From Intrasporangium oryzae NRRL B-24470 (lineage in GTDB: Bacteria; Actinomycetota; Actinomycetes; Actinomycetales; Dermatophilaceae): 43,512 bases of DNA. The stretch spans positions 1-43,512 of the forward strand of contig NZ_AWSA01000039.1 of the NCBI RefSeq assembly GCF_000576595.1, read 5' to 3'. This document shows, in pieces, positions 15,357-22,439 of this stretch. The position numbers and the translations under genes are program-made. The notes under the pieces were generated by a model. It ran no database searches and had not been told where the DNA came from. It saw nothing but the letters and a program-made list of their open reading frames with translations. Numbering within the stretch: position 1 is the stretch's first letter; every line of letters begins with the position of its first letter.

Positions 15357-16343
15357 TCAGGGACGCGGGCAGGTGATGTGGGGGGCGATCTCGTCGGCCG
15401 AGTCGGCCCCGTAGGCCTCGGCGAGCCGCTCGAGGAACCGGGCCTTGCCGAGGACGTACTCCTGGGTCCCGACCGTCTCGATGACGTAGGTCGCAAGCAT
15501 GGAACCGAGCTCTGCGCAGCGCCGGTAGGGCAGGCCCGCTGCGATGCCGGTGACGAAGCCCGAGCGGAAGGCGTCGCCGACGCCGGTCGGGTCGGCCCTG
15601 CGTACCTCGCGGGCGATGCCGACCTCGATCGGCTCCTCGTCCCTGACCCGCACGGTCACGCCGTCCTTGCCCCGAGTCTTGACCTGGACGCGCACCCGGC
15701 CCGCGAGCTCGTCCTCGCTCCACCCTGTCTTCTGGCAGGCGAGGTGGCTCTCGTACTCGTTGGTGAAGAGGTACTCGGCCCCGTCGACCAGCCGCTCGAT
15801 CGTCTCGCCGTCACAGAAGGCGAGCTGCTGCGAGGGGTCGGCCGCGAAGGGGATGCCTCGGGTCCGGCACTCGTCGGTGTGCCGCAGCATGCCCTCGGGG
15901 TCGTTGGCGCCGATGACGACGAGGTCGAGCCCGCCGACGCGGTGGGCGACCGGCGCCAGCTCGATGTCGCGGGCCTCCGACATCGCTCCGGCGTAGAACG
16001 TCGCGATCTGGGCCATGTCACGGTCGGTCGTGCAGATGAAGCGAGCGGTGTGCTGCGACTCGGAGTAGTGGACCGACGCGCAGTCGACCCCGTGCCGCTC
16101 GAGCCACGAGCGGTAGTCGGTGAAGTCCTCGCCGACCGCGCCGACGAGGATCGGGCGCTGGCCGAGGTTGGCCATCCCGAAGGCGATGTTGGCGGCGACA
16201 CCCCCTCGGCGCACCTGGAGGTCCTCGGTGAGGAACGAGAGCGAGATCTTGTCGAGCTGTTCGACGACGAGAGAGTCGGCGAACAGCCCGTCGAAGGTCA
16301 TCAGGTGGTCGGTCGCGATGGACCCGGTGATCGCTACATGCAC
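15357..16343 (-). CDS. adoK: PfkB-family adenosine kinase
   Basis: This 328-residue PfkB kinase closely follows mycobacterial adenosine kinase, which phosphorylates adenosine to AMP in purine salvage. Shared landmarks: the opening AVTGSIATDHLM-like segment (here AITGSIATDHLMTF), the glycine motif RRGGVAANIAFG, CTTDRDMAQIATFYAGAMSEAR, AADPSQQLAF, and the catalytic DPTGVGDAFRSGF with the base D in GVGDAF. The position beside ctaC matches the order in mycobacteria. The GTG start has a -10-like TAGGTT 6 nt upstream that lies inside the 3' end of the regulator gene, so adoK-aat probably has its own promoter. Confidence 0.9.
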   Translation of the reverse strand: MHVAITGSIATDHLMTFDGLFADSLVVEQLDKISLSFLTEDLQVRRGGVAANIAFGMANLGQRPILVGAVGEDFTDYRSWLERHGVDCASVHYSESQHTARFICTTDRDMAQIATFYAGAMSEARDIELAPVAHRVGGLDLVVIGANDPEGMLRHTDECRTRGIPFAADPSQQLAFCDGETIERLVDGAEYLFTNEYESHLACQKTGWSEDELAGRVRVQVKTRGKDGVTVRVRDEEPIEVGIAREVRRADPTGVGDAFRSGFVTGIAAGLPYRRCAELGSMLATYVIETVGTQEYVLGKARFLERLAEAYGADSADEIAPHITCPRP

Positions 16344-16349
16344 ACCGGA

Positions 16350-16355
16350 AACCTA
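16350..16355 (-). promoter_or_regulatory. -10 box TAGGTT for adoK-aat, leaderless
   Basis: On the minus strand TAGGTT ends 6 nt before the GTG at 16343. It overlaps the stop codon of the upstream regulator gene. Confidence 0.5.
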
Positions 16356-17114
16356 GCGTGTCGAGGCCTCGCCCGACTCGGACGCCGTCGCCTCGGCGCG
16401 TGCGCCCCCTCGGGAAGGGGTGCGCGTCAGGCGCGCGACACAGTGGCTCGGCGCGACGAGCGGGTCGAGCGCGGACACCCGCAGCGGGGCGTCGAGCTCG
16501 TCGAGCAGACCATCGATGAGGCCGCGGTGGACGGCGCAGACGACCTCGAGGTGCTCGCTCGCGACCTCGAGGAACGGACAGCTCATCACGTCGAGACGTA
16601 TGCCGTCGGGCTCCGTCGTGTGACGCGTGTCGAACCCCATGGAGCCGAGGGTGGCGACGACGGCCGCGACGGCCTGCCTGCGCGTCGCGGGACCGCCTGG
16701 GGTGGGCCGTCCGGGCGTGGACGCACCCGACCGGGCGGCCAGCCTGCCGTAGACGGCACCCGCCTGCGCCCCGGCCGTGGACGGGTCGGCCTCGGTCGAG
16801 GCCAGGCGCGCGGTGAGGATCTCGGCGAGCAGACGATAGCTGCGGGTGCCCGCGGCCGGTGCCGCGCTCGCGGCGACGTAGTGGACCCGCGGGCGTCCCG
16901 GGACCTCCCGCTCCTCCCGGACCCGCTCGACGAGCCCGGAGCCGCACAGCGCCTCGAGGTGGAAGCGGGCCGTGTTCGGATGGGCGCCGAGGCGCTCGGC
17001 GATCTCTGCGGCCGTCACCGGGGCGCCCATGTCCTGCACCAGCGCGAGCACCCGGCTGCGGGTGGGGCCGAGGCCCCGGGCCCGGTCAGGCAGCGGGGTG
17101 CTGGGAGTGCTCAC
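16353..17114 (-). CDS. SufR-like winged-helix regulator with conserved cysteines
   Basis: The 253-residue protein starts with an ArsR/MarR-like winged helix (about 15-80; recognition segment VTAAEIAERLGAHPNTARFHLEAL with wing VPGRPRVHY). The C-terminal domain carries C179 (SCPFLEVASEH), C193 (VVCAVHRGLI) and C225 (PSHCV), matching the pattern NCPF...VC...L.GL...PG.CCV of the family that includes the iron-sulfur repressor SufR. An Fe-S or metal sensor is the natural guess; it is not shown here. Its GTG overlaps the DsbA-like gene by 29 nt, so the two form a unit. The palindrome at 17805-17823 upstream of that unit is a candidate operator. A low-complexity Ala/Ser/Glu tail ends the protein. Confidence 0.82.
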   Translation of the reverse strand: MSTPSTPLPDRARGLGPTRSRVLALVQDMGAPVTAAEIAERLGAHPNTARFHLEALCGSGLVERVREEREVPGRPRVHYVAASAAPAAGTRSYRLLAEILTARLASTEADPSTAGAQAGAVYGRLAARSGASTPGRPTPGGPATRRQAVAAVVATLGSMGFDTRHTTEPDGIRLDVMSCPFLEVASEHLEVVCAVHRGLIDGLLDELDAPLRVSALDPLVAPSHCVARLTRTPSRGGARAEATASESGEASTR

Positions 17115-17769
17115 GGGTCGGATCGTCCCATTCGTCCAGCCCGCGCGCGCGCATCTCGGCCGCGAGCCGGGTCAGGGCGTCCTCACCGACGCTCGCCGGA
17201 CCGTCGTCGACGACGAGAGTCGGCACGACGCCTCCCAGCTCGTGCCACTGCGACCACCAGTCGCGCCGCAGGTGCCAGCCCATCGTCGTGATCGGGCCAC
17301 CCGTCACGTCGACGGCATAGCCCCACACGCGGAGCAGCTCCGTCGGGGAGCTGCCGCTGCGGATGTCGTCGGCGAGGAGCGTCCGGATCACCCTGGCGTC
17401 GTCGAGGTCGATGCCGTGGCGCCAGAAGCCGTCGAAGAGCGCTCGGCGGACGGGGACGGCGACGCCGGCTCCGTAGGCCTCGGCGTAGCCGGCCGTCGCC
17501 GCGCCGGTGAAGGGGACGTGTCCCTTGAGGGTGTACGGCAGCGGCTCGCCCGGCATGAGGTGCGCCGTGACGCGCGGCATCTCGTCGTGCAGGGCGGTGA
17601 ACCGGTCGGTCACGTCCACCGGGCGCAGATGGTGCCATGGGTCGTGCTCGACGGCCCGCCAGTCGACCTCGACGTCCGCGTCGGCGGCCAGGTCCTCGCT
17701 CCGGCGCCACGCCAGGTAGCTGAACGGGCAGGTGAAGTCTCCCCAGATCGTCAGGCGTGTCCTTGACAT
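17086..17769 (-). CDS. DsbA-family oxidoreductase, single-cysteine active site
   Basis: The 227-residue protein has the DsbA/2-hydroxychromene-2-carboxylate isomerase fold: a thioredoxin strand with the motif DFTCPFSYLAW at residues 11-21, a helical insert, and the cis-proline strand VVPTLVVDDG. Only C14 of a CxxC motif is present (CPFS), as in FrnE and glutathione-dependent relatives, and no other cysteine is seen. It may use mycothiol, the actinobacterial thiol; that is inference. There is no signal peptide, so it is cytoplasmic. A strong GAGGAGGAGAAG ribosome binding site precedes the ATG. It leads the unit with the SufR-like regulator and is divergent from fdxA across a 73-nt spacer holding an AT-rich palindrome. 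Confidence 0.85.
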   Translation of the reverse strand: MSRTRLTIWGDFTCPFSYLAWRRSEDLAADADVEVDWRAVEHDPWHHLRPVDVTDRFTALHDEMPRVTAHLMPGEPLPYTLKGHVPFTGAATAGYAEAYGAGVAVPVRRALFDGFWRHGIDLDDARVIRTLLADDIRSGSSPTELLRVWGYAVDVTGGPITTMGWHLRRDWWSQWHELGGVVPTLVVDDGPASVGEDALTRLAAEMRARGLDEWDDPTREHSQHPAA

Positions 17770-17804
17770 CTCTTCTCCTCCTCGCAGGGTCCGACCTATT
17801 CTTT

Positions 17805-17823
17805 TTTACAACTAGTTTGTAAA
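17805..17823. promoter_or_regulatory. AT-rich palindrome, candidate operator
   Basis: TTTACAA (17805-17811) and TTGTAAA (17817-17823) are perfect 7-bp inverted arms around CTAGT. In this GC-rich window it is a clear outlier, and it sits midway between the divergent DsbA-like gene and fdxA. The winged-helix regulator encoded by the second gene of the DsbA-like unit is the obvious candidate to bind it. Confidence 0.65.
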
Positions 17824-17842
17824 TACAGCAAGAAGGTGACCC

Positions 17843-18187
17843 ATGACCTACGTGATCGGCTCCCCCTGCATCGACGTCAAGGACCGCGCCTGCGTCGAGG
17901 AGTGTCCCGTCGACTGCATCTACGAAGGACCACGCTCGCTCTACATCCACCCGGACGAGTGCGTCGACTGCGGCGCCTGCGAGCCCGTGTGCCCGGTCGA
18001 GGCGATCTACTACGAGGACGACCTGCCCGGCGACCTCGAGCCCTACCTCGAGGACAACGCGCGCTATTTCGAGGACGCGATGCCCGGGCAGTCCGAGCCG
18101 CTCGGCTCACCCGGCGGCGCGGCCAAGCTCGGGGTGCTGCCCTTCGACACCCCGCTCGTGGCCGCCTTCCCGCCCCGCGAGGAGTGA
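17843..18187 (+). CDS. fdxA: 7Fe ferredoxin (3Fe-4S plus 4Fe-4S)
   Basis: FdxA is a small electron carrier of the actinobacterial seven-iron type. The 114-residue protein has all eight cluster cysteines: C9, C17 and C50 would bind the 3Fe-4S cluster, and C21, C40, C43 and C46 the 4Fe-4S cluster, with C25 free, matching the mycobacterial order. Sequences PVDCIYEG and HPDECVDCGACEPVCPVEAIYYED are almost invariant in the family. AAGAAGG lies just before the ATG. The promoter must be in the palindrome-containing spacer shared with the DsbA-like gene, so redox-responsive control is likely. Confidence 0.96.
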   Translation: MTYVIGSPCIDVKDRACVEECPVDCIYEGPRSLYIHPDECVDCGACEPVCPVEAIYYEDDLPGDLEPYLEDNARYFEDAMPGQSEPLGSPGGAAKLGVLPFDTPLVAAFPPREE

Positions 18188-18311
18188 GGGGCCCCGAGAC
18201 TGCCGCGCGAGACTGCCGCGCGAGGCGGCACGCGGGGTGGCGCCGCGAGGCGTCCACACGGCCCTCGCGAACTACCCGCTGGTACCCCTACGCCGGCGCG
18301 GGGGCAACGCC

Positions 18312-18317
18312 TAGCGT
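18312..18317 (+). promoter_or_regulatory. -10 box TAGCGT for the 64-residue gene, leaderless
   Basis: TAGCGT ends 7 nt before the ATG at 18325. Confidence 0.5.
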
Positions 18318-18324
18318 GGCTGGT

Positions 18325-18519
18325 ATGAGGCAACCGATGGAGTTCCCCGGCCCGCGGGACGAGCTCGACTCGGGCAGCGTCGCCGAGCTCGTCGAGGACA
18401 GCCGTGTCGTGCCCGTGACGCAGACGAGTCCGACTCCGTGGGAGCCCGTCCACGTCGACATCGAGGTCCCCGACGACGCCTCGGCCCTGCTCGCGGGGCT
18501 CGGCGACTACGGCAGCTGA
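18325..18519 (+). CDS. Small acidic protein, function unknown
   Basis: This is a 64-residue protein, MRQPMEFPGPRDELDSGSV at its start, rich in Asp, Glu, Pro and Ser, with no cysteine, membrane segment or known motif. Codon use fits real genes here and a -10 box ends 7 nt before the ATG, so I count it as a gene with a leaderless transcript. The 18611-18645 hairpin terminates it. The 137 nt between fdxA and this gene show only its promoter. Confidence 0.6.
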   Translation: MRQPMEFPGPRDELDSGSVAELVEDSRVVPVTQTSPTPWEPVHVDIEVPDDASALLAGLGDYGS

Positions 18520-18610
18520 CCCACATCGTGGGGGGTCGCTGCGGCGCCCCGGAGTTTGCCAGGAGCCTGTCCGGAGCCGCCTTGGGTGCGTCCTCAGGCC
18601 CCCCGGGACG

Positions 18611-18645
18611 ACGAAGGGCCCGACCGGCACGGTCGGGCCCTTCGT
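18611..18645. terminator. Bidirectional hairpin between convergent genes
   Basis: Perfect 15-bp stem (18611-18625 with 18631-18645), loop GGCAC. It serves the 64-residue gene and erpA, which converge here. Confidence 0.85.
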
Positions 18646-18660
18646 TACGTGAGGGGCGGC

Positions 18661-19047
18661 TCAGCTGAACGAGTCGCCGCAGGCGCAGCTGCTGCCGGCG
18701 TTGGGGTTGTCGATCGTGAAGCCCTGCTTCTCGATCGTGTCGGCGAAGTCGATCGTGGCGCCCTCGAGGTACGGGGAGCTCATCCGGTCGACGACGACCT
18801 CGACGCCGTCGAAGTCACGGACGAGGTCACCGTCGAGGGTGCGCTCGTCGAAGTAGAGCTGGTAGATCAGGCCGGAGCAGCCGCCGGGCTGGACACCCAC
18901 GCGCAGGCGGAGGTCGTCGCGACCCTCCTGCTCGAGGAGGCTCTTGACCTTGGTCGCGGCGACGTCCGTGAGGGTCACGCCGTGGGCCGGAGCCTCCGAG
19001 GGAGCCGGCTGGGCCTCGGTGGCGGAAACGTTCGTCTCAACACTCAT
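18661..19047 (-). CDS. erpA: A-type iron-sulfur carrier protein (HesB/IscA family)
   Basis: A-type carriers accept nascent Fe-S clusters and insert them into target proteins. In the 128-residue chain the three cluster cysteines are C57 (PGGCSG) and C121 and C123 (SSCACGDSF). The first 22 residues are an extra disordered stretch. I start at the ATG at 19047, preceded by GAAGGA, although the frame is open to 19155. Likely clients nearby include the Rieske protein, FdxA, NadA and the SufR-like regulator. An erpA-like gene at this spot next to glycerate kinase and nadA is a common actinobacterial order. The 152 nt upstream contain its promoter region and a CGGCATACG copy. Confidence 0.93.
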   Translation of the reverse strand: MSVETNVSATEAQPAPSEAPAHGVTLTDVAATKVKSLLEQEGRDDLRLRVGVQPGGCSGLIYQLYFDERTLDGDLVRDFDGVEVVVDRMSSPYLEGATIDFADTIEKQGFTIDNPNAGSSCACGDSFS

Positions 19048-19199
19048 CGTGTGTCCTTCGCGTCGTGGTGCGTGCGTCTGTCGTGACAACTCACGCTCTG
19101 CCGGATCTGTTCCCGACCGGATCAGGATACGTCGTGCGGCTCCCGATCCCGGCATCCCCGGCCCGTATGCCGGTCACGTGGCCGCGCACCCCGGCTCGC

Positions 19200-20372
19200 T
19201 CAGCGGCGTGGCGACCAGGTGCGCGCCACGCGTGCCGCACGGGCCGCGAGCGTGCCGACGGGGTCGGTGAGCGCCTCGACCAGCTGGTCGGGACGCTCGG
19301 CCACCGCATACACGCCGGACAGACCTGCCGCCATCGCCTCACGACGCCCGACGACCGACTGGCCGGGGATCGCGATGACGGGGACGCCCACGTGGGAGGC
19401 CGCCTCGGCGACCCCGACGACCACCTTCCCGTGGAGCGACTGCCAGTCGAAGCTCCCCTCCCCCGTGACGACGAGGTCGGCCGCGGCGACGAGCGCCGGG
19501 AAGTCCACGGCAGCGAGGACGGCCTCGACGCCGGAGACGCGCCGGCCACCGAGGAGCTGGAGGGCATACCCGAGGCCACCGGCCGCGCCGGCACCCGGCT
19601 CGCGCTCGGGCCGGATCGCCGTGCCCGTGAGGAGGTCCTTGGCCGGGGGCCGCACCCGGGCAACGACGCTCGCGAAGTGTCCCAGGGCGTTCTCGAGGCG
19701 CTGGGCGTCCTCGTCCGAGGCCCCCTTCTGCGCGGCGAAGACGGCGCTCGCGCCCTTGAGCCCGAGGAGCGGCGAGTCGACGTCGGTCGCGATGACGAGG
19801 TCGACCCCCCGGAACCGCGTGCGGGCCTCCTCGAGCCCTGCGAGGTCGTCCACGGTGGTCGCGGCGAGGGCGAGGCCACCGCGGCCGAGCCGCTGAGGGG
19901 TGCCGACACCCAGCGCGGCGAGCAGACCCGCGCCGGCGTCGTTGGTGCCTGAGCCGCCGAGCCCGACGACGACGCGGGTGGCGCCCGCCTCGACGGCCTC
20001 GACGAGGAGCCGGCCCACGCCGGCCGTCGTCGTGCGGGTGGGGTCGCGCTCGTCGGCGGCGAGAAGGTGCAGGCCCGCCGCCTGGGCCGACTCGACGTAT
20101 GCCGTCCGACGGCCGTCGTCGTCGACGAGCAGGATCGTCGCGGGGACCTCTCGACCGAGCGGGTCGGTCGTCACCCTGGCGAGCACGTCGCCGCCGAGCG
20201 ACGTCGCGATGACGTCGACGAACCCTGGCCCGCCGTCCGAGAGCGGAACCCTGCTCAGGGTGTCGTGGGGGGCGGCCTCGGCCCAGCCCTGGGCGATGGC
20301 GGCGGCCGCCTGGGCTGCGGTGAGCGACCCGGTGTAGCAGTCGGGAGCGATGAGGACGTGCACGACCCGCAT
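19200..20372 (-). CDS. glxK: Glycerate kinase
   Basis: The enzyme phosphorylates glycerate, giving 2- or 3-phosphoglycerate. At 390 residues it fits the GlxK family: opening VLIAPDCYTGSLTAAQAA, PLSDGGPGF, the glycine-rich VVVGLGGSGTNDAGAGLLAALG, LVIATDVDSPLLG, and the C-terminal DLVVTGEGSFDWQSLHGKV and PVIAIPGQS. The first motif has DCYT in place of the DSFK of other bacteria, a variant I know from actinobacterial members. I start at the ATG at 20372; a GTG at 20363, 9 nt after a GAGG, is a fair alternative. The gene seems to stand alone. Confidence 0.92.
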   Translation of the reverse strand: MRVVHVLIAPDCYTGSLTAAQAAAAIAQGWAEAAPHDTLSRVPLSDGGPGFVDVIATSLGGDVLARVTTDPLGREVPATILLVDDDGRRTAYVESAQAAGLHLLAADERDPTRTTTAGVGRLLVEAVEAGATRVVVGLGGSGTNDAGAGLLAALGVGTPQRLGRGGLALAATTVDDLAGLEEARTRFRGVDLVIATDVDSPLLGLKGASAVFAAQKGASDEDAQRLENALGHFASVVARVRPPAKDLLTGTAIRPEREPGAGAAGGLGYALQLLGGRRVSGVEAVLAAVDFPALVAAADLVVTGEGSFDWQSLHGKVVVGVAEAASHVGVPVIAIPGQSVVGRREAMAAGLSGVYAVAERPDQLVEALTDPVGTLAARAARVARTWSPRR

Positions 20373-20458
20373 CCTCGCACCGACAGCGCCGTCGCACAGC
20401 GCCGAGGGACCGGTCGCACCGGCTGGAGCCGGGCCCGCCGGTCCCCGACGAGCCCGCC

Positions 20459-21571
20459 TCAGCCGCGCAGGAAGAGGCCGGCGTCCCCGAACTCGTGCCA
20501 GGCGTACCGATGGGCGACCGCCTCGTCGTACGCGCGCTGCGTCAGGGCCGGGCCGGCGACCGACTCGACGAGCAGCAGGTGCGAGGCCTCGGGGTCGTGC
20601 CACCCCGTCACGAGGCCGTCCACGACGTGCGCGGGGCGGCTCGGCGAGATGACGAGGTCGGTCCAGCCCGCCGCGGCCCGCACGACGCCGTCGGCGGAGG
20701 CCGCCGACTCGATCGCCCGGGTCGCCGTGGTGCCCACCGCGACGACCCGCCCGTGGTGGGCCCGGACGTGGTTGACGAGCGCAGCCGTCGTCGCCGAGAC
20801 GGCGAAGCGCTCCGGCTGGGGCGCCTCCCCGGCCTCCTGCGACGACAGCCCGGTGTGGAGCGTGACCGGCGCAACGAGGACGCCCGAGGACACCAGCCTC
20901 GTCACCAGGCCCGTCGTGAACGGCCGTCCGGCACTCGCCATCTCCGCGCTGCCCGGGAGGTGACCGAAGACGGTCTGGTAGTCGCCGATCGGGTAGCGAC
21001 CCCGCAGGTACCCGTAGGCGATGGGTCGGCCGTGCCGGACGAGCCACGGGGTGAGGGCGGGTCCCCCGAGCTCGCGGGCACGCCACAGGCGGTTGCCCCG
21101 CCCGGTCGGGGACGAGCCGGGCTCCGGGTAGGGCGCCTCGAGCCGGAGCCGCGGACCCGATCTCCCTCGGCGGCTCCTCCCGGTGAACTCGACGACGTCC
21201 CCCTCGACGGCGTCGAGAACGGGTCGGGCGGCATCCGGCGCGACCCGGAGCTCGAGGACCCACGAGCCGTCGTTGAGCTCGGTCGCGACGTGGACGACGA
21301 CTGTTCCTCGCCCGACGAGCAGGCCGTCGACCTCGCCCACCACGGTCGCCGAGTCGTTGACGAGGAGGAGGTCCCCGGGCCGCAGGTGCTCACCGATCCG
21401 GTCGAACGACGTGTGCTCCACGCTCGGGCCTCCGTCCTGCGAGGCGGCGGCGACGAGGAGACGGACTCCGTCCCGCCGGATGCCGCGTGCCTCTGGAGGC
21501 GCGTCGGCGGTGAGGTCCTCGGTGCGACGGAAGACCGTGTGGGGCGCGTGCGCCAGGGCCGTCGTCGTCAC
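20459..21571 (-). CDS. QueA-like SAM:tRNA ribosyltransferase-isomerase
   Basis: The 370-residue protein is related to QueA, which builds epoxyqueuosine on tRNA using the ribosyl part of SAM. Family segments are present: LRPGDLLLVNDSATV, the conserved P-x-x-Y-G-Y type motif here as RPIAYGYLRGRYPIGDYQTVF, the VTLHTGLSS segment (VTLHVG-like), VVAVGTTATRAIES and TDLVISP. Actinobacteria generally lack the queuosine pathway, and no other que gene is in the window, so the true substrate is open. Its GTG overlaps the SDR stop codon (GTGA), so the two enzymes are co-translated. A canonical QueA is about 350 residues, so length is normal. Confidence 0.8.
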   Translation of the reverse strand: MTTTALAHAPHTVFRRTEDLTADAPPEARGIRRDGVRLLVAAASQDGGPSVEHTSFDRIGEHLRPGDLLLVNDSATVVGEVDGLLVGRGTVVVHVATELNDGSWVLELRVAPDAARPVLDAVEGDVVEFTGRSRRGRSGPRLRLEAPYPEPGSSPTGRGNRLWRARELGGPALTPWLVRHGRPIAYGYLRGRYPIGDYQTVFGHLPGSAEMASAGRPFTTGLVTRLVSSGVLVAPVTLHTGLSSQEAGEAPQPERFAVSATTAALVNHVRAHHGRVVAVGTTATRAIESAASADGVVRAAAGWTDLVISPSRPAHVVDGLVTGWHDPEASHLLLVESVAGPALTQRAYDEAVAHRYAWHEFGDAGLFLRG

Positions 21572-22299
21572 GAGGCTACCCCCTGAGCCGGCGCCCCGGC
21601 GAGGTCGGCGGCTCGGTACCGGCCGCTCGGGGGTCGGGTGAGCAGCAGGGAGAGGATGCCGGGGACGGCGACCTCCGTCGGCAGCGGCCGGTCGCCGATG
21701 TCCTCTCCGGGGAAGGCGGCCTGGTGCATGGCGGTGCGCATGTCCCCCGGGTCGACGGCATACGCACGGATGACGGGGTTCTCCGCCCCGAGGGTCAGGG
21801 TGAGGTGGTCGAGAGCCGCTTTCGAGGCGCCATAGGCACCCCACGTCTCGTAGTGCCCGACGGCCGCGTCGGACGAGACGCCCACGACGATGCCCCGGGC
21901 GGTCTCGAGCGCGGGGAGCAGCGAGCGGGCCAGGTCGTGCGGCGCGACGACGTTGACGGCGAGGACCCCTGACAGGTCGTCGGCCGTGACCTCGCGCAGA
22001 TCGCGGAGCGGGGTCGGTCCGAGCGTGCTCGCGTTGTTGACGAGCAGGTCGAGTCCCGCAGGGCCGGTGAGGTCCTCGACGACCTCCTCGACCGCGCGGC
22101 GGTGGGCGGAGGAGGCGACGTCTCCGGCCACGCCGCGCAGCTGTGAACCCCCTCCCGCCGCGCGGAGGCCCTCGACGAGCTCGTCGAGCGCATCCCCGCT
22201 GCGTGCAGTGAGGACGAGGTTCCAGCCTCGGTCCGCGAGGGCGGTCGCCAGGGCCCGGCCGAGCCCTTGCGTGGCTCCGGTGATGAGTGCGGTCGGCAT
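21568..22299 (-). CDS. Short-chain dehydrogenase/reductase
   Basis: A classical SDR of 243 residues. The cofactor motif TGATQGLG is at 8-15, followed by RSG at the adenosine-ribose position, suggesting NADP; NNAS gives the structural Asn, and the catalytic set is Ser (VGVSSD), Tyr and Lys in YGASKAALDH. The substrate cannot be told from sequence. It is the first gene of a two-gene unit with the QueA-like protein. Its promoter has a MerR-type arrangement (22335-22365), so induction by a small molecule or redox signal is plausible. GGAGAC precedes the ATG. Confidence 0.9.
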   Translation of the reverse strand: MPTALITGATQGLGRALATALADRGWNLVLTARSGDALDELVEGLRAAGGGSQLRGVAGDVASSAHRRAVEEVVEDLTGPAGLDLLVNNASTLGPTPLRDLREVTADDLSGVLAVNVVAPHDLARSLLPALETARGIVVGVSSDAAVGHYETWGAYGASKAALDHLTLTLGAENPVIRAYAVDPGDMRTAMHQAAFPGEDIGDRPLPTEVAVPGILSLLLTRPPSGRYRAADLAGAPAQGVAS

Positions 22300-22334
22300 C
22301 GCATGTCTCCTTGGTGTGCATGGTCGATGGGGCC

Positions 22335-22365
22335 AGCGTCGAACATCAAGTCGACTTGAAGTCAA
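22335..22365 (-). promoter_or_regulatory. MerR-type promoter with palindrome in the spacer
   Basis: On the minus strand TTGACT (22365-22360) is followed directly by the perfect palindrome TCAAGTCGACTTGA (22359-22346), and a -10-like GACGCT (22340-22335) gives a 19-nt spacer. An overlong spacer filled by a palindrome is the mark of promoters bound by MerR/SoxR-family activators, and CAAGT...ACTTG half-sites recur among them. It drives the SDR/QueA-like unit. Confidence 0.65.
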
Positions 22366-22427
22366 GGGACGGCGAACCCGACCTCGGAGCCGTCGACCCG
22401 GTGGCCGTGGGACCCGGCTCAACGGCA

Positions 22428-22433
22428 TACGAT
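22428..22433 (+). promoter_or_regulatory. -10 box TACGAT for nadA, leaderless
   Basis: TACGAT ends 6 nt before the ATG at 22440 and overlaps a copy of CGGCATACG (22423-22431). Confidence 0.55.
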
Positions 22434-22439
22434 CGGGGC

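Noticed and set aside
19200-21263. A 687-codon minus frame suggesting a fusion upstream of glycerate kinase
   Set aside because: The part beyond 20372 is out of frame with the QueA-like gene, which has clear motifs, so there is no fusion.
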